Of a DNA stretch of 64,000 nucleotides, positions 32,990 through 41,205 are shown piece after piece (within the stretch, counting starts at the first letter, position 1; the number at the start of each line of letters is the position of its first letter). The stretch is from Proteobacteria bacterium SG_bin6 (GTDB lineage: Bacteria > Pseudomonadota > Alphaproteobacteria > Sphingomonadales > Sphingomonadaceae). The stretch spans positions 1 to 64,000 of the forward strand of contig LWDJ01000021.1 of the NCBI GenBank assembly GCA_002083435.1, read 5' to 3'. The position numbers and the translations under genes were made by a program. The notes under the pieces were generated by a model. That model was not told the DNA's origin. It searched no databases and saw only the letters and a program-made list of their open reading frames with translations.

Positions 32990-35900
32990 GTGGTAGGAGC
33001 CGGTACCGGAACTGCGGATCGTCGCACGGCCGTGTCCGTCGTTATCCCGGCCTATCGCGCCGCGGCGACGCTGCCCGCGACATTGGCTAGTCTCCAGGCT
33101 CAAAGCTTCGCCGATTGGGAAGCGATCATCGTCAACGATGGCGACGACGCGGCGACCGGCGCGGTCGTCGCACCGCTATTGGCGAGCGACGGGCGCTTCA
33201 AGCTGCTCGCCCAGCCCCAGTCGGGCGCGGCAGCCGCGCGCAACGCGGGCCTGGCGGTGGCACGCGGCACGTGGATTCAATTCTTGGATGCAGACGATCA
33301 GCTGTCGTCCGACCATCTGGCTCGCATGATGGCGGCCACGGCCACATTGCCCGATGTCGATCTGGTTCATTGCCGCTGGCAACGTTTGGCCGGCGATCTG
33401 CCGTGGCGCGCCCCGCACAATATCGCCCCAATCGACGATCCCGTCCGCCTTACCGCCCGAACCTGTCCGTTCGCGATTCACGGCGTCCTTACCCGTCGTG
33501 CGTCGATCGAGTCGGTCGGCGGCTTCGATCCGACACTTCGCATCGCGGAGGATTGGGATTTATGGCAGCGCCTCGCCCGCGCCGGGGCACGTTTCGCGGG
33601 CCTGTCCGACCATGTCGTCGACGTAAGAGTACGGCCGGGTTCGCTATCCACCGATACCACGCGCCACTTGCAAGACGGGCTTCGCGTCATCCGGCGCGGC
33701 CATGGGGTGGAGCAGACCGCGCCGGCGGGACCGGTCGCCCCGCAAGCTATGCTTGCGGAAAGTATCTGGTCCTTCACGCTTTGGATCGCCGGGGCGATGA
33801 TCGGGCGCGGTGGCGACGGCGACGCCGCGCTGGAGGAAGCGTCGGCACGGCTACCCCAAAATCTGTCCGCCTCGACGATCGCGCATATCCTTGAAGACGC
33901 GATGGCGGTCGGGGCTGGCCCGGCGCAGCCGCTTTGGCGGCGGTGGCAGGAATTCGCGCCGAAAGTGGCCACGCTGGCCAGCAAGATCGCGGCGCGCAGT
34001 GACGTGGACATGCTCGATCGGCAATTGATCCGCGGTATCGAGATCCTCGTCGCGGCCCAGGTTCCACCCGGCGCGGAAGCGCGCATTGGCCATATCGCCG
34101 TAGTACGACTCGATCCCACCCAGCCACTCGCCGATCGCCCGCTGCCGGGTGTCGATCGAATTCGCGTAACCGTCGCCTTCGGCGACCGCGTCTTTTGGAC
34201 TTGGGATCAACTTTGTTTCGGCGCGCTTTCATTGAATACCCAGCTTGCGGGTATCAAGGGGCTGGACGGCCTGGACCTTCGACGCGCGCAACTGCAGGAA
34301 CGGCTGCGCGAGGGACCGTTCGCGACCGGGTTGCCGCTGATCGCCGCGCTGAAGCGCTATGGCGAACTCCGGCGCTGCCGATCGCGCGACACGGCGGGGC
34401 ACGACCCCGAGCCGCTCTATCGCAAGGTGCTCCCGCATCTCTTGCGCGCCGAGCAGCAAGGGCCGTTGGGCGACGCGGCGGACGGCAGGATCAAGGCGAT
34501 CATGGCCGAGCAGCGCGCCAGTGTTTTCGGCGATGGCGGCCCGGTGATCGCGGCCGAGCCGGCACCGTGGATCGAGCCTGATTACGCCGATCCAGCCTAT
34601 TGGGAATCGCTGTTCGCCAAGGCTGACCCGTGGGACTATCAAAACGCTTACGAGGCGCGGAAGTACGACCAGACGCTTGAATTGTTGCCCGACGGTCAGG
34701 TCCGACGCGCGCTGGAGATCGCTTGTGCCGAAGGGCTCTTCACCCGCCGCCTGGCGGCGCGTGCCGACGCGGTGCTCGCGACGGACATCGCGCCAACGGC
34801 GGTGGCGCGCGCGGCGGCGGCGGGCGCCGACCTGGCCAATTGCCAATTCCAAACGCTCGATCTGCTGACCGACGATCCGCCGGGCCCGTTCGATCTGATC
34901 GTCTGCAGCGAAGTACTCTATTATCTAAAGCCGGCGGCGTTGACGGCTTTTGTCGACAAGGTGGCACGGCATCTGGAGCCGGAAGGCTGCTTTGTGACCG
35001 CGCATGCCAATCTGCTGATCGACGAACCGGACAAGAGCGGTTTTGCGTGGCCGCACCATTTCGGCGCGCAGGGCATTGGCGAAATGTTCGCCGGCCACCC
35101 GGCGCTGCGGCTCGAGGCCGAGCTTCACACGCCGCTTTACCGCATCCAGCGCTTCCGCAAGACCGAGCGAACGGCGCCGCCGGACTGCCGGATCGCCGAT
35201 ACGGCGATGCCCCTACCGGAACGCGTGGCGGCGCAAGTGAAGTGGCGCGGCGGTCGAGAAGCGCCGACCGCCGCGGCGTGGCACGATTTTCCGATCCTGA
35301 TGTACCACCGCATCGCCGATGACGGACCGGCCGCGCTGGCGCGCTATCGCACGACTCCCCGCGCCTTCGGGCAGCAACTGGCCTATTTGCGCGCGCAAGG
35401 GTGGCACGGCGTTTCCCTCGCGCGCTTAAGACGCGCCCTGCATTATCACGAACCCTTGCCCGAGCGATCGGTGATGCTGACCTTCGACGACGGCACCACC
35501 GACTTCCTCGACCATGCCGTGCCGCTGCTGCATCGCCATGGCTTTCCCGCCACCTTGTTCATGCCGGTCGGGCATGTAGGCGGGGCGGCGCGATGGGATG
35601 CGGGCTATGGACCTCCCGCCCCGCTGCTCGACTGGCCCGCGCTGCGGATGCTGCGGCATATGGATGTGGCCATTGGTGCGCACGGCGTCAGTCATGCGCC
35701 GCTCCCCGTGCTCGATGCGGAATCCATCGTGCGCGAGCTCGCGCTCGGCCGTTTCCGCTTGGAGCGAGAATTGGGATGCGCGGTGGACAGCATCGCCTAT
35801 CCCTTTGGTGCCTTTGATTCCGTGCTGCGCCAGCCGGCGCTCGATACAGGTTACCGGTTCGGCTTCACCTGCTTCGACGGCATGGTGAGGGAAGCCGCGG

Positions 35901-35992
35901 ACCCGATGGTGCTCCATCGGCGCGAGGTGATGGGGGGCATTGATCACGGCGCGTTTGAACGCTTGCTGGGGCTCGATCAGCCGATCGGGTAG
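32990..35992 (+). CDS. trifunctional glycosyltransferase / SAM methyltransferase / polysaccharide deacetylase
   Basis: 1000 residues from GTG 32990, behind GAGGGAG. Residues about 14-230 form a GT2 domain (VSVVIPAYRAAATLPATLAS, FLDADDQLS). Residues about 535-720 form a NodS-like methyltransferase (YWESLFAKADPWDYQ, YEARKYDQTLELLPDG, LEIACAEG with Ala for the first Gly of the usual LEIGC). Residues about 765-1000 form a NodB-like deacetylase with FPILMYHRIADDG, the metal-binding TFDDGTTDF, HGVSH and YPFGAFD. The combination would extend, methylate and N-deacetylate a sugar. It overlaps the convergent GT2 gene by 16 bases. Substrate unknown. Confidence 0.88.
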   Translation: MVGAGTGTADRRTAVSVVIPAYRAAATLPATLASLQAQSFADWEAIIVNDGDDAATGAVVAPLLASDGRFKLLAQPQSGAAAARNAGLAVARGTWIQFLDADDQLSSDHLARMMAATATLPDVDLVHCRWQRLAGDLPWRAPHNIAPIDDPVRLTARTCPFAIHGVLTRRASIESVGGFDPTLRIAEDWDLWQRLARAGARFAGLSDHVVDVRVRPGSLSTDTTRHLQDGLRVIRRGHGVEQTAPAGPVAPQAMLAESIWSFTLWIAGAMIGRGGDGDAALEEASARLPQNLSASTIAHILEDAMAVGAGPAQPLWRRWQEFAPKVATLASKIAARSDVDMLDRQLIRGIEILVAAQVPPGAEARIGHIAVVRLDPTQPLADRPLPGVDRIRVTVAFGDRVFWTWDQLCFGALSLNTQLAGIKGLDGLDLRRAQLQERLREGPFATGLPLIAALKRYGELRRCRSRDTAGHDPEPLYRKVLPHLLRAEQQGPLGDAADGRIKAIMAEQRASVFGDGGPVIAAEPAPWIEPDYADPAYWESLFAKADPWDYQNAYEARKYDQTLELLPDGQVRRALEIACAEGLFTRRLAARADAVLATDIAPTAVARAAAAGADLANCQFQTLDLLTDDPPGPFDLIVCSEVLYYLKPAALTAFVDKVARHLEPEGCFVTAHANLLIDEPDKSGFAWPHHFGAQGIGEMFAGHPALRLEAELHTPLYRIQRFRKTERTAPPDCRIADTAMPLPERVAAQVKWRGGREAPTAAAWHDFPILMYHRIADDGPAALARYRTTPRAFGQQLAYLRAQGWHGVSLARLRRALHYHEPLPERSVMLTFDDGTTDFLDHAVPLLHRHGFPATLFMPVGHVGGAARWDAGYGPPAPLLDWPALRMLRHMDVAIGAHGVSHAPLPVLDAESIVRELALGRFRLERELGCAVDSIAYPFGAFDSVLRQPALDTGYRFGFTCFDGMVREAADPMVLHRREVMGGIDHGAFERLLGLDQPIG

Positions 35993-36972
35993 CGCTGCCC
36001 GGGAGTGAAGCGATCCGCCAAGGCTATGCCGGAGGCGTCGGCGGCGGCCTGTTGCTGTCGCTGCCAGGCGAGCTGCTCTCGGACGGCCCCGGGCGCCTCG
36101 ATCAGCAACAGGCGCGCGGCAAGCTTGGGGTTGCGCACGGCGACGCGCATCGCGACCGACAGCAAGGTCGCGGGGCGGCGACGGTGAACCGCTCGCCGCG
36201 TGAGCCAGCGCGCATAGCGACGCAGCCCCTGCGCCAGCAAGCGACGCTTGTCCGGATGCCGCCCCGCCATCTCATCGACAAACATCAACCACGAACGCAG
36301 CATCCGGTTGAGATCGCTCGACATGTTATCGGGCAATTGGCGGTAGCCGATATGGTGGTCTTGCGCGACCACGAACGCGTAATGTTCAGCGACGCGGGCA
36401 TAGAACAAAATGTCTTCGCAGCCCTGGGCATTGGCGTTCCGAAGCGCGGGCTCAAAGCCGCGCGCGGCATCGAAGGCCTCGCGGCGGACCAGCGCGGCGC
36501 TGCCATTGCCGATGAAATTATCGACCATCAGCTTGTCGAGGACATGCCCTTCGATCACGCGCCCCGGCTCGCGATAGAAGATCCTGCTCTCGGCGTCGAT
36601 CATCACGTACCAGCTGTAGCACAGCCCCACGCCGGGCCCCGCCGCCAATAGCGTCCGCTGCTGATCCGCCGTCTTGTCCACGGACCACAGGTCGTCCGCG
36701 TCGACGAACGACAGCAAATCGGATCGGGCGAGACGGGCGCCGTGATTGCGCGCCGCCGCCACGCCGGCATTTTCCTGCCGCACCAGCCGAAAGCGCGGGT
36801 CACGATCGACAAAAATCTGGGCAAGCCTCGCGGTATCGTCGGTCGACCCGTCGTCGACGATGATTACGTCCAGATTGCGATGGGTCTGGCTGGCAACGCT
36901 GCGCAACGTCTCGTCGATCCAGCGTGCCGCGTTATAGGCGGGGACAATGACGCTGACGAGCGGCTCGCTCAT
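35977..36972 (-). CDS. GT2 glycosyltransferase
   Basis: 331 residues from ATG 36972 (MSEPLVSVIVPAYNAARWID); upstream frame sequence is inside the neighbouring GT gene. The GT-A domain carries VIIVDDGSTDDTARLAQ, GVAAARNHGARLA and the DxD site SFVDADDLWSVD. The late QGCEDILFYARVAEHY motif is the family 2 acid-base region. The C-terminal 90 residues are basic and probably peripheral to the membrane. It starts four bases after the stop of the upstream GT2 gene, so they form a pair. It resembles the GT at 48.7 kb in overall plan. Confidence 0.85.
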   Translation of the reverse strand: MSEPLVSVIVPAYNAARWIDETLRSVASQTHRNLDVIIVDDGSTDDTARLAQIFVDRDPRFRLVRQENAGVAAARNHGARLARSDLLSFVDADDLWSVDKTADQQRTLLAAGPGVGLCYSWYVMIDAESRIFYREPGRVIEGHVLDKLMVDNFIGNGSAALVRREAFDAARGFEPALRNANAQGCEDILFYARVAEHYAFVVAQDHHIGYRQLPDNMSSDLNRMLRSWLMFVDEMAGRHPDKRRLLAQGLRRYARWLTRRAVHRRRPATLLSVAMRVAVRNPKLAARLLLIEAPGAVREQLAWQRQQQAAADASGIALADRFTPGQRYPIG

Positions 36973-36976
36973 CACC

Positions 36977-37846
36977 TTAACGCCGCAACCAGGCGGTGCG
37001 CAGCATCGCATCGCCAAAGCGCCACAACCGCAGGCGGGCGAGCATCGCGAGCGCCCGGGCACGCTCGCCGGGATCGGCGAGTTCCGGGCTGGCGAGCACG
37101 CGGGGTGCATGCGCGGCGATCGACAGCGGCAATGCCAGGCTCCGCGCGAACCATTTCCATCGCCCACCCGGCTCCAGCAGCGCGAGTTCGAACAATTCGG
37201 CGTTCACGCGCTGCCATTTGCGGTGCAGCGCCTGCCAATCCGAGCGCGCCGGGTGGCCGATCACCGCGTCGGGTGCATAGGCCAAGCGATAGCCAAGATC
37301 GCGTGCGCGCCAGGAGAAATCGACATCCTCCGACATGCCGACGCGAAACCCGCCGACATGATCGAACATGGCACGCGAACAGAATAAATTGCCCGATCCC
37401 GTGAACTGCTTATCGCGGATATAGCTTTCGAAATTGAACGCGAAGACGGCTTCGAATGCCTCGGCGCCACTTCGCCGCCCGTCATGCTCGCGCGTTACCT
37501 TCACCCGCCCGCCGACAAAGTCCGCGGCGTCGAGCGCGGCTATCCCGGCGGCAAGCCAGCCGGGTTCGGCGACACAATCGGCGTCGATGAACGCGAGCAA
37601 GCGTCCGCCCGACGCCGCGACGCCCGCGTTCCGCGCCGGCCCCGCCCCCTTTTCGCGCGCGAGAATCAGCCGGGCGCGTCCCGCGATGCACGCCCCCACT
37701 GCCGCTTCGCCGCACGGGCTCATATTGTCGGCGACGACGATCTCGAAGCGCTCGCCGGGCATGGTTTGCGCCACCAGCGCCGCTAGGCAGCGGTCCAGCC
37801 GCGCAAGGTCGTTATAATGCGGGACAATAACGGAAATTTCAGTCAT
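36977..37846 (-). CDS. GT2 glycosyltransferase
   Basis: 289 residues from ATG 37846 (MTEISVIVPHYNDLARLDRC). The domain shows VVADNMSPCGEAA, GAGPARNAGVAASGG and the DxD site AFIDADCVAEPGW, then GGFRVGMSEDVDFSWRARD. The C-terminal segment is hydrophobic and basic (WKWFARSLALPLSIAAHAPR). It is the first gene of the two-GT minus operon and lies next to the spike gene, which is read in the same direction from further upstream. Sugar specificity is unknown. Confidence 0.85.
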   Translation of the reverse strand: MTEISVIVPHYNDLARLDRCLAALVAQTMPGERFEIVVADNMSPCGEAAVGACIAGRARLILAREKGAGPARNAGVAASGGRLLAFIDADCVAEPGWLAAGIAALDAADFVGGRVKVTREHDGRRSGAEAFEAVFAFNFESYIRDKQFTGSGNLFCSRAMFDHVGGFRVGMSEDVDFSWRARDLGYRLAYAPDAVIGHPARSDWQALHRKWQRVNAELFELALLEPGGRWKWFARSLALPLSIAAHAPRVLASPELADPGERARALAMLARLRLWRFGDAMLRTAWLRR

Positions 37847-37915
37847 GCGACCGTGTTCTCGCCCCTTTCCCATGCCGCAGCGGCTGTAAGCGAGCGCCGC
37901 ATGGGGATCAACTGT

Positions 37916-40798
37916 TCACGCCGCCTCCAACGCCCCACTCGCGAACGTGGCCCCACGCGCCGTCCCTGCCCGGTCAACGTCGATATTCGCCCGCGTCGCC
38001 GCACCGATCAGCGGTGAACCCGCGCCGGGGCGATAATCGCCGCCGCCGGTGCCGTCGCCCAGCACCGAACGATCCGCCACGAACTTGGACCAGGCATTGC
38101 CCTGGGTGCCCGAGGTCGAGGGATTGACCACCGCCGCCAGGCCCGGCCCCTGCGGGAAATTGGCGCCGCCGGTGCGCCGCGCAAGCACGTTCGCCTCGCA
38201 GTTGGTGCCATCCTGAAACCACAGATTGGTGGTGAGCCAGGGCCGATAGCCATAGTTGGGGGCGCCGCCATTGCCCGCCACGGTGGTGTCGTCGTAGAAA
38301 TCGTCCTGCTTGGTCGGCAGCCAGTCGAAATAATTGTTCGCGACGCGACAATCGACGTGGATATTGTCGTTCACCAGATCGGGCGGATCATTGTAGAGCG
38401 TGTTGCTGCGCTCGCCGACCATCGAATTTCCCTCGATCAGCACATGGGTGAAGCGCTGCAGGCTGTTCTCGCCGATCGCCCAGAAGGGGCTGGGATCGGC
38501 GCCGATCCGCTCGGCAAGATTGTTGATGAACAGCGCGCGGACGCACTCGCCATAGGTTCCCGTGCTCCAGGTCGGCCAGGTGACGGCGGTGCTCGTGCTG
38601 CTCAGCATCCGGTTGCCCATCGCCACCCAATCAGCCTGGCTCGCGGCGTCGGTGCCGCCGGTCCAGCCACTCATCGCCGTGCAATCGCAGTTGACGATCG
38701 CGAGCGCGAGGATGTTGCGCGGCGTGCTGCTCGATCGCACCAGGGCGAAGCGCTGGTTGGCGCCGGTGTTCCCCCAGTTCACCACGGTCGAGCTGCCGAT
38801 CGCGCTCTTGGTCACATAAATGAAGCTCGTCGCCTGGGTGTTGAGGAACAGGGTCGATGCGCCCTGCCCGCTCTTGGCCTCCACCTGCACGTTATCGAGC
38901 CACAGATTGGCGACGCCCGTCATCACCGAGCCGCCGACGTTCATCCGCAGATTGCGGAAAGCGAGCCGGTTGATCCGCAGATTGGGCGTCGAAGCGCTCG
39001 ATTCCAGAATGCAGTTGGCGCGCGGGTTGGGGTCATCGGGATCACCGATCACGGTCGGCCAGCACTCGGTACTGGTGATGCCGGTGGTGATGGCGGTGCT
39101 GCCGCCGATCTGCGTCGTGCCGGCGGGGAGCACGATCGTGGCACCGTCGGTCATGCGCGTCAGCGCCGCCTGCCCGTTCGCCGCCGTAGCGCTGCGGTTG
39201 GCGAGGTAGAGCGCCTGGATCGCGCAGGCGACGCTGATCGGCTTGGAGGCCGCCGCGACCGCCTTGGCGGCGGCAAGGCTCGTCTGCACCATCGCCGCGC
39301 TCGCGGTCGCGGTGCCGTTGACGGGATCGCACACCACCCACGCCGCCGGATAGCGCGTGCCGGCGGGATCATAGGCCATTACCAGCGGCGCATCGGCGGT
39401 GGTGACGAAGCTGCCGCTGGCGGTGCTCTGCCCGCTGCCGCTGGTGCGCGACGGGCCGATCCAGGGGAAGATCGTCTTGTGAACGGTGATCAGGCCGGGG
39501 TTGAGCCCGCTCGGGTCAATATTGGCGCCCCAGCAGCGCACGCTGTCGCCATAGGCGGTGCTGGTGGAGGGCGCGGCCGCCCAGAAGCTCTTGGTGGTGG
39601 TGCCATCGGTCACATCGAAGCGCACCGCCGCCAGCCCCGATAGTCCCTCGGGATGGAGCGAGGCGGCCATCAGATCGACGCGGAAGGCGCCGGTTACGCG
39701 CTGGTTGGGCGGGGTGAGCCAGCGCCCGCCGATCACGGGGGCGGCGGCGACGGTGCTGTTGTTGGTGACGGCGACGCCGGCCTGTGCCGAGGCGCCGCTG
39801 CGCCAGTCGGCCAGCGCGGCAAGGCTGCACGTCTCGCCCGCATAGACGTAGCGGGAGAGGCGGAGCCGGATGGTGCGGGTGCCGTCGCCATTGTCGCGCT
39901 CGTCGAGCACATTGGCGTTCGGCGTGCTGGTGCCGGTGGGCACGATCGGCGTGCGCCGGCAGGGCTTGAGCGCGACCAGGCTGCGGGTGCGCGCGGCATT
40001 GGCCTGTGCCTGTCCGCCGCTGCGATCGAACCCGGCGCCCGAGGCGGCGAGGGTGAGCGCCATCTTGCTCTGCGCGTCGATCGGATAGCTCGCCCAGCTA
40101 CCCGCGCTCACACCCGACAAGGTGAGCGCGAGAACCGTGCCCGATGCCTCGATCGCGGCGGCGGTGATCGGGCCGGGGTTGGCGGCGATGGTTATGGTAA
40201 TCCCCGACACGCGCGGGCTGTTGGCGCTGTCGGCGAGCGCCTCGGTGAGGGCGATGTTGCTGCTACCGACGGTGCCCGTGCCGCTCCAGGCCCAGCTGCG
40301 CGCGGCGCCATTGATGGCAAGGCCGCTCGGCAGGCCGCTTGCGGTGATCGCGCTGCCTGCGGTGGCGCCGATGATCGCGCCCGAGGCGGGCGTGCCGTTG
40401 GTGAAGCTTGTCGCGGAAAGGCCAAGCGCGCCGAGATCGGGCTGCTCGAAGATATTGGTCACGGCGATCGTCAGCACCGTGTCTCGGGGAGAGTTGGTCG
40501 CGCCGGCGAGCGTCTCGCGAATGGTGATGCTGTGCGAGGTACCAGTCTCGTAATCGGTCGCGACAAGGCCAGCAACGATCGAACCGGCCGCCAAGGCGAA
40601 GCGCCCACCGGCATCCTCCACCAGCGAAAGCGCGCCACCACTCGTCCTCGCGTTCACGGCGCCGACCGGACTCCCCGGCGCGCTACCCTCGCGCAGGCTT
40701 GCCGGGGCCAGGGTGAGAGGCGCCAGCTCGACGCTCGGCGGCGGCGCGTCATCGAGCAGCGCGGGGGTGCGCCAGGCACCAAACCCAAACCCCGCCAT
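37916..40798 (-). CDS. large fibre-like beta-helix protein, probable spike fibre (phage/GTA-type)
   Basis: 960 residues with no signal peptide and no type I or exosortase signal. The start MAGFGFGAWRTPALLDD is followed by Ala/Ser/Thr/Gly-rich repeats, including two cadherin/Ig-like segments (ALADSANSPRVSGITITIA resembles the preceding GATNSPRDTVLTIAVTN). Residues from about 590 form a parallel beta-helix (INRLAFRNLRMNVGG, NLWLDNVQVEAKSG). It starts one base into the stop of the spike-base gene, so the two are coupled. The likely counterpart is GhsB of Rhodobacter capsulatus GTA; a surface polysaccharide lyase is the alternative. Confidence 0.6.
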   Translation of the reverse strand: MAGFGFGAWRTPALLDDAPPPSVELAPLTLAPASLREGSAPGSPVGAVNARTSGGALSLVEDAGGRFALAAGSIVAGLVATDYETGTSHSITIRETLAGATNSPRDTVLTIAVTNIFEQPDLGALGLSATSFTNGTPASGAIIGATAGSAITASGLPSGLAINGAARSWAWSGTGTVGSSNIALTEALADSANSPRVSGITITIAANPGPITAAAIEASGTVLALTLSGVSAGSWASYPIDAQSKMALTLAASGAGFDRSGGQAQANAARTRSLVALKPCRRTPIVPTGTSTPNANVLDERDNGDGTRTIRLRLSRYVYAGETCSLAALADWRSGASAQAGVAVTNNSTVAAAPVIGGRWLTPPNQRVTGAFRVDLMAASLHPEGLSGLAAVRFDVTDGTTTKSFWAAAPSTSTAYGDSVRCWGANIDPSGLNPGLITVHKTIFPWIGPSRTSGSGQSTASGSFVTTADAPLVMAYDPAGTRYPAAWVVCDPVNGTATASAAMVQTSLAAAKAVAAASKPISVACAIQALYLANRSATAANGQAALTRMTDGATIVLPAGTTQIGGSTAITTGITSTECWPTVIGDPDDPNPRANCILESSASTPNLRINRLAFRNLRMNVGGSVMTGVANLWLDNVQVEAKSGQGASTLFLNTQATSFIYVTKSAIGSSTVVNWGNTGANQRFALVRSSSTPRNILALAIVNCDCTAMSGWTGGTDAASQADWVAMGNRMLSSTSTAVTWPTWSTGTYGECVRALFINNLAERIGADPSPFWAIGENSLQRFTHVLIEGNSMVGERSNTLYNDPPDLVNDNIHVDCRVANNYFDWLPTKQDDFYDDTTVAGNGGAPNYGYRPWLTTNLWFQDGTNCEANVLARRTGGANFPQGPGLAAVVNPSTSGTQGNAWSKFVADRSVLGDGTGGGDYRPGAGSPLIGAATRANIDVDRAGTARGATFASGALEAA

Positions 40799-41058
40799 CA
40801 GGCGTAACCAATCACGGTGACGGTGGTGCCCGTCGCGCGGACATGTGTGGCGCGAATGTCCAGCCGTTCGCCCTCCTTCACCGGATGCGCGACATCGACG
40901 TCACTATCGATCGCCCGCAACACGATCGTGCCTGCACCGCCGGCGCGCAGCGCCTTCGTGATGAACGGCAGGCGGTCGCTATCGTGGGGCGTCACCACAA
41001 AGCAACGACGCGCCGGCGCGATTACCGAATCAGCGGCGTCGGAAAGCGAATCGGGCAT
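40798..41058 (-). CDS. GTA/phage spike base protein (Rcc01079/GhsA-like)
   Basis: 86 residues. The family pattern is clear: PARRCFVVTPHDSDRLPFI, then KALRAGGAGTIVLRA, and a late ATHVRATGTTVTVIGYA. Known members sit at the base of phage tail or GTA head spikes. In R. capsulatus the GTA head spike (GhsA/GhsB) is needed to bind the cell capsule. Here the gene is followed directly by the fibre-like gene (TGATG overlap). No other structural phage or GTA genes are present, so the pair is separate from any particle cluster, as in R. capsulatus. Confidence 0.7.
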   Translation of the reverse strand: MPDSLSDAADSVIAPARRCFVVTPHDSDRLPFITKALRAGGAGTIVLRAIDSDVDVAHPVKEGERLDIRATHVRATGTTVTVIGYA

Positions 41059-41205
41059 GGCTCGTCCTCCTAACTGGGCCTTCTGTTCTACTTATGTTCC
41101 GATCGTGTAGGAAAGGGCTTTTTGAAGGCCACTGTCCGCTTGGTCAGCGAGAAATTAACCGGCGGCCGTCGATAACGGCGATGCCCCGCTGCTTGGGAAT
41201 GGACC

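Noticed and set aside
41155..41160. TTAACC half-site upstream of the spike genes, considered as a CtrA site because GTA genes can be CtrA-dependent.
   Set aside because: Only one half-site is present; not enough to claim regulation.
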